64,000 nt of DNA from Actinopolyspora halophila DSM 43834 (GTDB taxonomy: Bacteria; Actinomycetota; Actinomycetes; Mycobacteriales; Pseudonocardiaceae), in assembly GCF_000371785.1 (NCBI RefSeq), contig NZ_AQUI01000002.1:2335276-2399275 (forward strand). The letters run 5' to 3'. Under the pieces are notes generated by a model, which saw nothing but the letters and a program-made list of their open reading frames with translations, was not told the DNA's origin and ran no database searches. The position numbers and the translations under genes are program-made. Below, piece after piece: positions 50,099-60,430 of this stretch. Within the stretch, counting starts at the first letter, position 1; each line of letters starts with the position of its first letter.

Positions 50099-51295
50099 AT
50101 GCGACTCAGTGGCCTGCTCGGAAGCCAGCAGGAGACATTGCCGGGAATAACCGGGACCGCTCGTCTGCAGCGGCGCGATGGCGCTCTTCCGCAACGCGTC
50201 GCTGCCAGGGACATCGTTTTCCTCGATCGGGTCGATCTCGATCGTCGTACCGCGGAGACGCTGGTCGCCCACGAGGTCTCCGCGGTGATCAACGCCTCCT
50301 CCTCCATCTCGGGGAAGTACCCGAACCTCGGGCCGGAGGTGCTGCTGGCCGCGGGGGTCAAACTGATCGACGACGTGGGCTCCGAACCCCTCCGCGGGAT
50401 CAGGGACGGTGCCACTGTGCGGTTGCACAGCGGTGGGGTGTTCCTCAGCGGGAAGCGCGGGGAGGAGCTGGTCGTACACGGTTCGGAACAGGACGCCGAG
50501 ACCGTCGCAGCCCGTATGAGCGAGGCGAAGTCCGCGATGTCCGCGCGGGTCGAGGAGTTCTCGACCAATACTGCCGAGTTCCTGCGCAGGGAACGCATGC
50601 TCGTGCTGGACGGCATCGGGGTTCCCGAGGTCCGGATCGGGATGTCCGGGCGTCACGTGCTCGTGCTGGCCCCTGGGGAGGGGCACGGAACCGAACTCGA
50701 ACGGCTGCGCCGTTATGTGCGCGAGTACTGCCCGGTGTTGATCGGGGTCTCGGAAGGGGCGGACACACTGCGCGCCCACGGATTGAAGCCCGATGTGATT
50801 CTGGGGGACCCCACGCTGCTGAACGAGCGGACGCTCAGGGAAGCAGGCGAGGTGGTCATTCCCGCGGGGGCCGACGGACACGCGCCGGGAACGGCCCGCG
50901 TTCAGGAGCTCGGGATCGGAGCGGTGACCTTTCCCGCGGGCGGGAATCCGGAGGATCTGGCCTTGTTGTTGGCTGATGTGCACGGAGCGGCGCTCGTGGT
51001 GACGGCGGGGTCCAGGGCGAGCTTGGAGGAGTTCCTCGACCGTGAGCGGAGTCTGAGCAACCCTTCCACGTTCCTGATCCGTATGCGCCTGGCCGGAAAG
51101 GTCGTGGACGGTTCGGCCGCGCTGGAGTTCGAGCGCAGTCGCCTTTCGAACGTCGTGTTTCTCGTGCTGGCGTTCGGCGTGCTGCTGGTGGGGCTTCTCG
51201 CGCTGGCAGCGTCCGGGGTCGGTGCCCCCTATCTCACCGTCCTCGGGGGGTTCGCGGAGGCGGTTCTCGAGTTCTGCACGGGGATGATCACCTAG
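50099..51295 (+). CDS. steA: SteA-like cytokinetic ring / cell-wall protein (Rv1697 family)
   Basis: A 398-residue protein. The N-terminal two thirds resembles thiamin-pyrophosphokinase-like folds (AVINASSSISGKYPNLGPEVLL, LIGVSEGADTLRAHGLKPDVILGDP, GADGHAPGTARVQELGIGAVTFPAGG). One transmembrane helix near the C-terminus (LSNVVFLVLAFGVLLVGLLAL) anchors it, with a short outside tail. In Corynebacterium glutamicum SteA works with SteB at the septum in coordinating cell-wall synthesis. The usual partner gene (steB/mctB, Rv1698) is absent downstream. ATG 50099 matches homologues; no ribosome binding site is visible. Confidence 0.85.
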   Translation: MRLSGLLGSQQETLPGITGTARLQRRDGALPQRVAARDIVFLDRVDLDRRTAETLVAHEVSAVINASSSISGKYPNLGPEVLLAAGVKLIDDVGSEPLRGIRDGATVRLHSGGVFLSGKRGEELVVHGSEQDAETVAARMSEAKSAMSARVEEFSTNTAEFLRRERMLVLDGIGVPEVRIGMSGRHVLVLAPGEGHGTELERLRRYVREYCPVLIGVSEGADTLRAHGLKPDVILGDPTLLNERTLREAGEVVIPAGADGHAPGTARVQELGIGAVTFPAGGNPEDLALLLADVHGAALVVTAGSRASLEEFLDRERSLSNPSTFLIRMRLAGKVVDGSAALEFERSRLSNVVFLVLAFGVLLVGLLALAASGVGAPYLTVLGGFAEAVLEFCTGMIT

Positions 51296-51313
51296 TCCGC
51301 GGCGTTGTTGTGT

Positions 51314-51347
51314 GCCGGGCGGCGTGCGTACGTGACAGCCGCCCGGC
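51314..51347 (+). terminator. Hairpin terminator after steA
   Basis: GCCGGGCGGC (51314-51323) pairs perfectly with GCCGCCCGGC (51338-51347). It lies 18 bases after the steA stop inside the 345-base spacer before pyrG, which otherwise holds only a possible pyrG -10 box (TATGCT, 51548-51553). Confidence 0.65.
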
Positions 51348-51445
51348 TGGACCCGGCGCGATGGGGGAGGGAGCGTCGCACCGGGCCGGCTCGGTTGTAT
51401 TTCGTCCCGGACGAGCATGCACGACAACCGCGCGTAGCGGCATAA

Positions 51446-53344
<1,899 letters not shown>

Positions 53345-53393
53345 TCGTTCCACTTCATCGAGACTTTCCGCTCGCCCCTGACGAGGTGATCAC

Positions 53394-53587
53394 TCGGCGG
53401 AATCTCCCGTCGTCCCGTGAAGCGGGGCCCCGACATCGGGTAGCGTGCTACACGACGTCGGGGCCGTCCGCGCGGGGGTACGTGCGAGGGAGCCGCGGCG
53501 GGGCGAGTCGCTCGGGCGGATTTCTCGGTGCCGCCCGCACCGAGAGCCCCACGCCGGTCGTCAGCACGACAGGAAAGCACCAGTCAG
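53394..53587. repeat. Full copy of the intergenic hairpin repeat (pyrG-Nudix spacer)
   Basis: Runs from TCGGCGGAATCTCCCGTCGT to GGAAAGCACCAGTCAG. Read in reverse complement it matches the copy at 56635-56819 at both ends: CCCCGACATCGG-TAGCG near one end, GAGCCCCAC-CCGGTCG and GGAAAGCACCAGTCAG near the other. It carries a 9-bp hairpin TCTCGGTGC-cgccc-GCACCGAGA (53523-53545) where the other copy has a different hairpin. Confidence 0.6.
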
Positions 53588-53594
53588 GAGCGAG

Positions 53595-54263
53595 ATGTCC
53601 GCGAACCCCGGGCCCGCGGAAGGGCCGATCAGCCGTACCAACGGTCGGCACCCGTTCACGACACTGTCCACCTCCGACGTCTACGTCGGCAATATCCTGG
53701 CGTTGCGCAGTGACGAGGTCGCGATGCCCGGTGGGGGACGGTCCCGCAGGGAGGTCGTCGAACACCCCGGGGCCGTCGCGGTGGTCGCGCTGGACGAGTG
53801 GGACAGAGTGGTTCTCGTGCACCAGTATCGTTACCCGTTGGGGCGTAGGCTGTGGGAACTTCCGGCCGGGCTGCTCGACGTGCGCGGGGAGTCCCCCCGG
53901 AACACCGCGCAACGCGAACTGGCCGAGGAGGTCGGTCTCGCCGCGCGGGACTGGTCGGTGTTGGTGGACGTGGCTGCCTCACCCGGATTCACCGACCAGG
54001 CCGAGCGGGTCTATCTGGCCCGTGGGTTGAGCGAGGTCGCTCGTCCGGAACCGGTCGCCGACGAGGAAGCCGACCTTGTCGTGGACAGAGTGCCGCTCGA
54101 CCGGGCGATCGAATCGGTCTTCACGGGGGAGATAGTCAACGCTCCGGCCGTTTCGGGCCTGCTGGCAGCCAGGGCCGTACGGGACGGACACGTCCGTCCC
54201 AGATCCGGTGGCGCGGAATGGGTGGACCGGCCGACTCGTTTCGCTGCCCGGTCCGAGGACTGA
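53595..54263 (+). CDS. Nudix hydrolase (ADP-ribose pyrophosphatase-like)
   Basis: A 222-residue Nudix protein. The Nudix box is complete in GLLDVRGESPRNTAQRELAEEVGL (GX5EX7REXXEEXG pattern), with VVLVHQYRYPLGRRLWELPAG before it as in ADP-ribose pyrophosphatases. The M. tuberculosis orthologue Rv1700, in the same place between pyrG and xerD, hydrolyses ADP-ribose. ATG 53595 has CAGGAGCG just upstream. Confidence 0.92.
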   Translation: MSANPGPAEGPISRTNGRHPFTTLSTSDVYVGNILALRSDEVAMPGGGRSRREVVEHPGAVAVVALDEWDRVVLVHQYRYPLGRRLWELPAGLLDVRGESPRNTAQRELAEEVGLAARDWSVLVDVAASPGFTDQAERVYLARGLSEVARPEPVADEEADLVVDRVPLDRAIESVFTGEIVNAPAVSGLLAARAVRDGHVRPRSGGAEWVDRPTRFAARSED

Positions 54264-54450
54264 CTGATGTTTTCCGTTCCCCTGCCGTAGGTGGACGCTC
54301 GGCGGAGCTCCGCGCGAGTCCGTGAGCGTCTGCCCCGGCTTCGGGGAGCGGTTCGACACGACGTCGGACCGTCCGCACCGGAGCAACCGGGGAGGCCCCG
54401 TTGCGGTGCCGACCGCTCGGGTGGTGTTTCGGCGCTGCCCGCGCGGAGGC
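54260..54450. repeat. Copy of the intergenic hairpin repeat (Nudix-xerD spacer)
   Basis: Starts over the Nudix gene stop with CTGACTGATGTTTTCC (54260-54275) and continues with CTCGGCGGAGCTCCGCGC, CCCCGGCTTCGGGGAGCGG and ACACGACGTCGGACCGTCCG, each alignable with the 53.4-kb copy. Hairpins: GCGGAGCTCCGC (54302-54313) and CCCCG-gctt-CGGGG (54333-54346). Nothing else supports a gene in the 301-base spacer. CGGAAGAGCTCTGTG (54479-54493) recurs exactly at 56837-56851. Confidence 0.5.
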
Positions 54451-54564
54451 AAACCCCCGAATCGACCGACGACTCGGCCGGAAGAGCTCTGTGAGGACGG
54501 GCACGACACGGTCCCGTCGCGAATGCGCGCCCCGTGCGCGGCCGGTCTCCGCAGGAGAGTCCCG

Positions 54565-55506
54565 ATGGCGGAATTCGACGAACTCCCGGACGAGTTGCGC
54601 CGGGTGTTCGGTGCCTACCTGAATCATCTCGTGGTGGAACGCGGCACTGCCTCGAGTACCTTGGAAGCGTACACGCGTGATCTGCGTCGTTACGGGAGTT
54701 ATTTGGTCGACTCCGGTGTCGGGATGTTGCGGGGGATCTCCTCCGAACTGGTGGGCGAGTTCCTCGCCACGCTTCGTACCGGGGAACGCGACGGGGTCCC
54801 GTTGGCCCCGGCCTCGGCGGCACGCACGATCGTGGCGGTCCGCGGACTGCACAGGTTCGCCTTCGTGGAGGGGCTCGTCGAGCACGATCCGGCAAGTGAG
54901 GTCACTCCGCCCGCTTTGCCGCGTAGATTGCCCAAGGCGTTGTCCCTGGACGAGGTGTTGTGCCTGTTGGACAGGGGGACCGTCGGCGGTCCTCGCGGGC
55001 TGCGGGATCGTGCTCTGCTGGAGTTGCTGTACTCCAGCGGGGCCCGCATCTCCGAGGTGGTCGGGCTCGATGTGGACGATGTGGACACGCACGAGCGTAC
55101 GGTGCTGCTCGACGGAAAGGGGGGTGGTCAACGTCGAGTCCCCATAGGACGTCCCGCGCTGGAGGCGGTGGAGGCCTACCTCGTTCGTGCGCGGCCGAGC
55201 CTGGCGACGGGGAAAACACAAGCTGCTGCACTGTTCCTCAACGTCAGGGGCGGTAGACTGTCCCGACAGAGTGCCTGGAGCGTCCTGAAGGCGGCCGCGA
55301 CCAGGGCGGGCCTGACGAACTCGGTCTCGCCGCACACGCTGCGGCACTCCTTCGCCACCCACCTGCTGGAGGGCGGGGCGGATGTCCGGGTCGTGCAGGA
55401 GCTTCTCGGACACGCGTCCGTCGCGACGACTCAGGTGTACACAATGGTCACCATGAACACGCTGCGCGAGGTGTACGCCACGACGCATCCTCGTGCTCAC
55501 GACTGA
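54565..55506 (+). CDS. xerD: Tyrosine recombinase XerD
   Basis: A 313-residue site-specific recombinase that with XerC resolves chromosome dimers at dif. The N-terminal SAM-like domain ([26 protein letters not shown]) precedes the catalytic domain with all active residues: R in [13 protein letters not shown] in [14 protein letters not shown]-x-x-R in [22 protein letters not shown] in [12 protein letters not shown] and the nucleophile Y in TQVYTMV. ATG 54565 has CAGGAGAG eight bases upstream. A house-keeping gene position (Rv1701), not a phage integrase. Confidence 0.95.
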   Translation: MAEFDELPDELRRVFGAYLNHLVVERGTASSTLEAYTRDLRRYGSYLVDSGVGMLRGISSELVGEFLATLRTGERDGVPLAPASAARTIVAVRGLHRFAFVEGLVEHDPASEVTPPALPRRLPKALSLDEVLCLLDRGTVGGPRGLRDRALLELLYSSGARISEVVGLDVDDVDTHERTVLLDGKGGGQRRVPIGRPALEAVEAYLVRARPSLATGKTQAAALFLNVRGGRLSRQSAWSVLKAAATRAGLTNSVSPHTLRHSFATHLLEGGADVRVVQELLGHASVATTQVYTMVTMNTLREVYATTHPRAHD

Positions 55507-55671
55507 GTCCGAAAGTATCCGGTGATCCGTCGAAGACGGGTCGCGCGGTGACGTGAAGCTTTTCGTCGTGTCAACGGCGAGGCGCGTTGCCGCCGTGTGT
55601 GCGTTCCGCCTAGGCTGCGCACCGAAGAGGTTTCTCGAACGCCGTCGCACAACTAAGGAGTCACCACCGCC

Positions 55672-56619
55672 ATGTCGACGCCGCAGCCCTCCGCCGGTGG
55701 GCGGTACCGGGGCGCGGTCGACCTGAGCATCACCCCGGACGCTTCGGAGTTGGCCAACGGGGAGGTCCCCGACAGCGATCCGACCGGTGGAAACGTCGGC
55801 CCCACCGGGAGGCCACGTCGGCACATTCCCGACCCTTCTCCACTGGAGACGCACGGTCCCGCCGCTGTGCTGGCGATGTGCAACCAGAAGGGCGGTGTCG
55901 GCAAGACCACGTCCACCATCAATCTGGGGGCCGCACTCGCCGAGTACGGACGTAAGGTGTTGCTGGTCGATTTCGATCCGCAAGGTGCACTGTCGGTCGG
56001 TCTCGGGGTGCAACCGCACCAGCTGGAGCAAACCATCTACAACGTCCTCATGGAGCGTTCGACGGGTCTGCGGGAAGTGATCAGATCGACCAGCGTGGCA
56101 GGTATGGACCTGTTGCCGAGCAACATCGATCTGTCGGCGGCGGAGGTTCAGCTCGTCGCCGAGGTCGGAAGGGAACAATCCCTGGAAAGGGCGTTGCGTC
56201 CCGTGCTCGCGGAGTACGATTTCGTGTTGATCGACTGCCAGCCCTCGCTCGGGCTGCTCACGGTCAACGCCCTGGCCGCGGCACACGGCGTGATGATCCC
56301 GCTGGAATGCGAGTTCTTCAGTCTGCGCGGTGTCGCGTTACTCATCGACACGATCGAGAAGGTGCGGGAACGTTTGAACCCGGATCTGGAGATCAGCGGG
56401 ATCCTGGCGACCATGTTCGACCCCCGTACACTTCACTCGCGTGAAGTGATGTCCCGGGTGGTCGAGGCTTTCGGCGATATCGTGTTCGACAGCGTGATCA
56501 ACCGCACGGTGCGTTTCCCGGAAACCACCGTCGCGGGGGAGCCGATCACCCGCTGGGCGCCGCGATCCTCCGGGTCGAAGGCGTACCGCTCGTTGGCCCG
56601 TGAAGTCATCGCCCGGTGA
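55672..56619 (+). CDS. ParA/Soj-family ATPase
   Basis: A 315-residue Walker-type ATPase. After a polar 60-residue N-terminal extension comes AMCNQKGGVGKTTSTINLGA with the deviant Walker A (KGGVGKTT), then VLLVDFDPQGALSVGLG and VLIDCQPSLGLLTVNALAAAHG. This is the ParA next to scpAB (Rv1708 position), distinct from the oriC-linked parAB. It probably partners in chromosome organisation, but no parB lies beside it. ATG 55672 has AAGGAG about 10 bases upstream. Confidence 0.92.
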   Translation: MSTPQPSAGGRYRGAVDLSITPDASELANGEVPDSDPTGGNVGPTGRPRRHIPDPSPLETHGPAAVLAMCNQKGGVGKTTSTINLGAALAEYGRKVLLVDFDPQGALSVGLGVQPHQLEQTIYNVLMERSTGLREVIRSTSVAGMDLLPSNIDLSAAEVQLVAEVGREQSLERALRPVLAEYDFVLIDCQPSLGLLTVNALAAAHGVMIPLECEFFSLRGVALLIDTIEKVRERLNPDLEISGILATMFDPRTLHSREVMSRVVEAFGDIVFDSVINRTVRFPETTVAGEPITRWAPRSSGSKAYRSLAREVIAR

Positions 56620-56634
56620 GTGGTTCGGAAACTA

Positions 56635-56819
56635 CTGGCTGATGCTTCCCCGTCGCGTTGGCGACCGGTGTGGGGCTCCGGCGGAGTTTGCGCCGGAGCC
56701 CCACGCGGTCGGTGCCGCCGCGGTGTCTTCCGCGTCGCGCTCTCGCGGGGCGGTCCCGAACCGCTATCCGATGTCGGGGCATCCGCGCCGGGAAACGACG
56801 GGCGGTTCCGCCGACCGAG
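56635..56819. repeat. Full copy of the intergenic hairpin repeat, inverted (parA-scpA spacer), with terminator
   Basis: Opens with CTGGCTGATGCTTCCC (56635-56650) and ends CGGTTCCGCCGACCGAG; it is the reverse-complement match of the 53.4-kb copy, closest at both ends and diverged in the middle. It contains a perfect 14-bp hairpin, GTGGGGCTCCGGCG-gagtttg-CGCCGGAGCCCCAC (56670-56704), that can terminate parA transcription. Confidence 0.6.
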
Positions 56820-56869
56820 CACCGTGCCAACCGAGACGGAAGAGCTCTGTGGTCTGGTAATGAGGAGAT

Positions 56870-57745
56870 GTGAGCGAGGCACGAATCGCTGAGGGAGAGA
56901 CGTCGCAGGAGCTTCCCGAGCTCGCGGACGCGCAGGAGTCCCCCGGCGGACGTTTCACGGTGCGGCTCGAGAATTTCGAGGGTCCCTTCGATCTGCTGTT
57001 GCAGCTCATCTCGCAGCACCAGCTCGACGTCACCGAGGTGGCGCTGCACCGCGTGACCGATGACTTCATCGCCTACACCAAGGAACTGGGGCAGCGTTCC
57101 GATCTCGACGAGACGAGCGAGTTTCTCGTGGTCGCGGCCACCCTGCTCGATCTCAAAGCGGCTCGGCTGGTTCCGGCTGCCGAGGTCGAGGACGAGGAGG
57201 ACCTGGCGTTGTTGGAGGCGCGGGACCTCCTGTTCGCGCGGTTGCTGCAGTACCGGGCCTACAAACGGGTGGCCGAGTTGTTCAGACAACTGGAGGCCGG
57301 TGCGCTGCGCAGGTATCCTCGTGCGGTTTCGCTGGAGCAGCGTTATCTCGACCTGATGCCGGAAGTGGTGCTCGGTGTCGACGCGGACGGGCTCGCCGAG
57401 GTGGCGGCGGCGGTGTTCCGCCCCGCTCCCCCGCCGGAGGTTTCGCTCGAGCATCTGCACCAGCACCAGGTGTCGGTGCGCGAACACGCTGCCGTACTGC
57501 GCGTGATGCTCGCCGAACGGGGCAGCGCGCGTTTCGCGGAAGTGGTTCGGGACTGCACGGCCACCATCGAGGTGATCGCGCGGTTCCTGGCCCTGCTCGA
57601 GTTGTTCCGGGAAACCGTTGTGATGTTCGAACAGTCCGCTCCGCTGGACGAGCTGCTGGTGCGCTGGGTGGGGGGCAGCGCGGAGGAGGCCCGCTCGGTC
57701 GCGGTGGAGGAGCGGGAGAGTGCGGAGGAAGAGGATTACGGGTGA
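56870..57745 (+). CDS. scpA: Segregation and condensation protein A
   Basis: A 291-residue kleisin that bridges SMC heads. The N-terminal domain FTVRLENFEGPFDLLLQLISQHQLDVTEVAL is diagnostic, followed by FLVVAATLLDLKAARLVP, a flexible acidic middle and a C-terminal winged helix (IEVIARFLALLELFRETVVMF). GTG 56870 has GAGGAGA directly upstream. Overlaps scpB by four bases (GTGA). Confidence 0.95.
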   Translation: MSEARIAEGETSQELPELADAQESPGGRFTVRLENFEGPFDLLLQLISQHQLDVTEVALHRVTDDFIAYTKELGQRSDLDETSEFLVVAATLLDLKAARLVPAAEVEDEEDLALLEARDLLFARLLQYRAYKRVAELFRQLEAGALRRYPRAVSLEQRYLDLMPEVVLGVDADGLAEVAAAVFRPAPPPEVSLEHLHQHQVSVREHAAVLRVMLAERGSARFAEVVRDCTATIEVIARFLALLELFRETVVMFEQSAPLDELLVRWVGGSAEEARSVAVEERESAEEEDYG

Positions 57746-58407
57746 GTGAAGAGGAGCGAACCGGTGCCTCCGGCGTTCCGGAGGAGGACGTGTCCCGCGG
57801 CGGGACGGAAGGCGGTTCCGCGAATGCCGCCGGGAAGGGCGGTGAGTGGCCCGACCTGAGCTCCGCGGACGCCCTCGGAGCGGCTTTGGAGGCGTTGCTG
57901 CTGGTCGTGGACGTTCCGGCCGGGGAAGAGCTGCTGGCCGAGACCGTGGACCAGCCCGTGGAACGGGTTCGGGAGGCGCTGTGCGGGCTCGCCGACAGGT
58001 ACACGGCGGCGGGCAGCGGGATCGACCTGCGCAAAGTCGGCGAGGGGTGGAGATTCTACACTCGTGACGTCTACGCGCCCGTGGTGGAGCGTTATCTGCT
58101 CGACGGGCAACGTGCGAAGCTCACCAAGGCAGCCCTGGAAACCCTCGCCGTGGTCGCCTACCGGCAACCGGTGACTCGCTCGAAGGTGGCTGCCGTGCGC
58201 GGTGTTAACGTGGACGGGGTAATACGTACTCTGTTGGCGCGTGGACTCATCCACGAGGCCGGTACGGATCCCGAATCAGGCGGCACCGCTTACTGTACGA
58301 CCGAGTTGTTCCTCGAACGGCTCGGTTTGTCCTCGTTGCGGGATCTGCCGCCGTTGGCCCCGTTGTTGCCCGAAGTGGATGCGATCGATGATGTCTCAGA
58401 AACGTGA
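57742..58407 (+). CDS. scpB: Segregation and condensation protein B
   Basis: A 221-residue tandem winged-helix protein that dimerises and binds ScpA in the SMC complex. After a polar 35-residue leader come ALGAALEALLLVVDVPAGEE and LTKAALETLAVVAYRQPVTR, then VNVDGVIRTLLARGLIHEAG and CTTELFLERLGL. GTG start overlaps the scpA stop; its 3' end overlaps the pseudouridine synthase gene. Confidence 0.95.
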   Translation: MSEEERTGASGVPEEDVSRGGTEGGSANAAGKGGEWPDLSSADALGAALEALLLVVDVPAGEELLAETVDQPVERVREALCGLADRYTAAGSGIDLRKVGEGWRFYTRDVYAPVVERYLLDGQRAKLTKAALETLAVVAYRQPVTRSKVAAVRGVNVDGVIRTLLARGLIHEAGTDPESGGTAYCTTELFLERLGLSSLRDLPPLAPLLPEVDAIDDVSET

Positions 58408-59176
58408 TTCGACAGGCTCGAACACCAGTACCCGAGAAGGTGGAGAGGCCGGTGTTCGGCTGCAGAAGGTGTTGTCGCAGGCCGGGGTCGCTTCCCGGCG
58501 AGCGGCCGAGGAAATGATCAACGAGGGGCGCGTGGAAGTCGACGGCGCCCCCGTGACCGCCCTCGGAACCCGGGTGGATCCCTCCAGCTCGGTGATTCAC
58601 GTGGACGGCACGAGGATCGTGGTCGACCAGGAGGCCACGCACCTGCTGCTGAACAAACCCGCCGGAATCCTGTCCACGATGTCCGACGAGCAGGAGCGTC
58701 CCTGCATAGGTGACTACCTGCCCAAGCGGAACGGGAAGCTGTTCCACATCGGCCGTCTGGACTTCAACACCGAGGGGTTGCTGCTGATCAGCAACGACGG
58801 GGAGCTGGCCAATCGGCTCATGCACCCCTCCTACCAGGTGCCCAAGACCTACCTCGTCGAGCTGCAGGGGCCGATCCCCAAGGACCTGGGGCGCACGGTC
58901 AAGGACGGTATTCAGCTCGAGGACGGGTTGGCCCGGGTCGACTCCTTCAAGATGATCGACCGCAACGACAGCGGAACACGCACCATGGTTCAGGTCGTGC
59001 TGCACGAAGGGCGCAAACGCATCGTGCGCCGCTTGTTCAAGGAAGCGGGATACCCGGTGCAGCGGCTGGTCCGCACGGGTATCGGCTCGGTGCGCCTGAC
59101 CAACGAACGTCCGGGGGCGATTCGTCCGCTGGACAACAAGGAGCTCGGATCGCTGTACCGCGCGGTGGGCCTGTGA
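58391..59176 (+). CDS. 23S rRNA pseudouridine synthase, RluB/RsuA family
   Basis: A 261-residue synthase with an N-terminal S4 domain (VRLQKVLSQAGVASRRAAEEMINEGRVEVDG) and the RsuA-family catalytic domain, nucleophile aspartate in HIGRLDFNTEGLLLISNDGEL. The place after scpAB, as in many bacteria, suggests RluB (23S position 2605 in E. coli numbering). ATG 58391, or the ATG directly before it, lies inside scpB, overlapping by 17-20 bases. Confidence 0.93.
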   Translation: MSQKRDSTGSNTSTREGGEAGVRLQKVLSQAGVASRRAAEEMINEGRVEVDGAPVTALGTRVDPSSSVIHVDGTRIVVDQEATHLLLNKPAGILSTMSDEQERPCIGDYLPKRNGKLFHIGRLDFNTEGLLLISNDGELANRLMHPSYQVPKTYLVELQGPIPKDLGRTVKDGIQLEDGLARVDSFKMIDRNDSGTRTMVQVVLHEGRKRIVRRLFKEAGYPVQRLVRTGIGSVRLTNERPGAIRPLDNKELGSLYRAVGL

Positions 59177-59214
59177 CTTCGGGCGCGTTCGCGCGCTCGT
59201 GCCGTCCGTAGGAG

Positions 59215-60393
59215 TCACGTCCGGGCACTCGCGCGCGAGTTGACCACCCGCTGCGCCACGGGTTCCACGAGCCGGGCGGCCACGGGGCCGATGACCGCCA
59301 TCAGCAGCACGTACGTGGTGGACAGGGCTGCCAATTGCCCGGTAACCGCTCCGGAACCCACCGCGAGGCCGGCGATGACGATGGAGAACTCGCCCCGGGC
59401 TATGAGAGCCGCTCCGGCCCTGGCACGGCCCATCCGACGAATGCCCTGCTTGCGCGCGGCCAGCCAGCCGGTGACGAATTTCGTCGTCGTGGTCAGCACG
59501 ACCAGCAGCAGCGCGAAGGGCAGCACGGGCGGGATGGCCGAGGGATCGGTGTTCAGCCCGAACACCACGAAGAACACCGCGGCGAAGAGATCGCGCAGCG
59601 GAGTCAGCATTCTGGTGGCGTTGGTCGCCGTGGACCCCGAGATCGCGATGCCGAGCAGGAAGGCTCCCACCGCTGCCGAGACCTGCAGCTGGGAGGCGAC
59701 TCCAGCCACGAGCAACGCCGCTCCCAGCAGGCGCAGCAGGAAAACCTCGGGGTCCTGACTGTCCACGAGTGCCGACACGTAGCGCCCGTAGCGCAGCGCG
59801 AGAACCAGCACCAGACTGACCGTCAGGATGGACACGCCGACCGTGCCGAGACCTCCGACAAGACCGACACCGGCCAGCAGGGCGGTCAGTATCGGCAGGT
59901 AAACGGCCATGGCCAGGTCCTCGAACACGAGGATCGACAGCACCACCGGGGTTTCCCTGTTCCCGAGTCGACCTAGGTCCCCGAGGACCTTGGCGATGAT
60001 CCCGGAGGAGGAGATGTAGGTGACCCCGGCGAGCACGACGGCCGCTGTCGGCCCCCAGCCGAGCATGACGGCGACGAGGGCCCCCGGGGTCGCGTTGAGC
60101 GCCACGTCGATCAGACCGGCCGACCAGGAGCGTCTCAAGCCGGTGACCAGCTCGCCTGCCGAGTACTCCAGGCCGAGCAGCAGCAGGAGCAGTACGACAC
60201 CGATCTCCGAGGCGAGGTCGGTGAACGGCTCGATCCCCGTCAACGGGATCACTCCACCCTGGCCGAAGGCCAATCCGCCGATCAGGTAGAGCGGAACGGG
60301 GGAAACACCGATTCGCCAGGCGAGCCGTCCGAGTATTCCCAGCCCGAAGAAGACCGCTCCCAGCTCGATCAGCGCGCTCGCCGTGTGTTGCAC
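59215..60393 (-). CDS. CPA2-family cation/proton antiporter (KhtU/KefB-like)
   Basis: A 392-residue membrane protein with about 12 helices. Family features are LASEIGVVLLLLLLGLEYS, SSSGIIAKVLGDLGRLGN, VLSILVFEDLAMAVYLPIL with the ion-binding aspartate, and RGEFSIVIAGLAVG. It ends after the transporter domain without a C-terminal TrkA-N/NAD domain; the regulatory part is a separate protein encoded 37 bases upstream. In Bacillus the KhtTU pair exports potassium under stress, a likely parallel. Opposite strand to its neighbours. Confidence 0.9.
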   Translation of the reverse strand: MQHTASALIELGAVFFGLGILGRLAWRIGVSPVPLYLIGGLAFGQGGVIPLTGIEPFTDLASEIGVVLLLLLLGLEYSAGELVTGLRRSWSAGLIDVALNATPGALVAVMLGWGPTAAVVLAGVTYISSSGIIAKVLGDLGRLGNRETPVVLSILVFEDLAMAVYLPILTALLAGVGLVGGLGTVGVSILTVSLVLVLALRYGRYVSALVDSQDPEVFLLRLLGAALLVAGVASQLQVSAAVGAFLLGIAISGSTATNATRMLTPLRDLFAAVFFVVFGLNTDPSAIPPVLPFALLLVVLTTTTKFVTGWLAARKQGIRRMGRARAGAALIARGEFSIVIAGLAVGSGAVTGQLAALSTTYVLLMAVIGPVAARLVEPVAQRVVNSRASART

Positions 60394-60430
60394 CTGCTTC
60401 CTCTCGCCGACTGGCTTTCGCCGGCTCCGG

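Noticed and set aside
54565-55506. XerD as a phage or integrative-element integrase
   Set aside because: Conserved house-keeping position between the Nudix gene and parA/scpAB, full XerD motifs, and no flanking mobile genes or attachment repeats.
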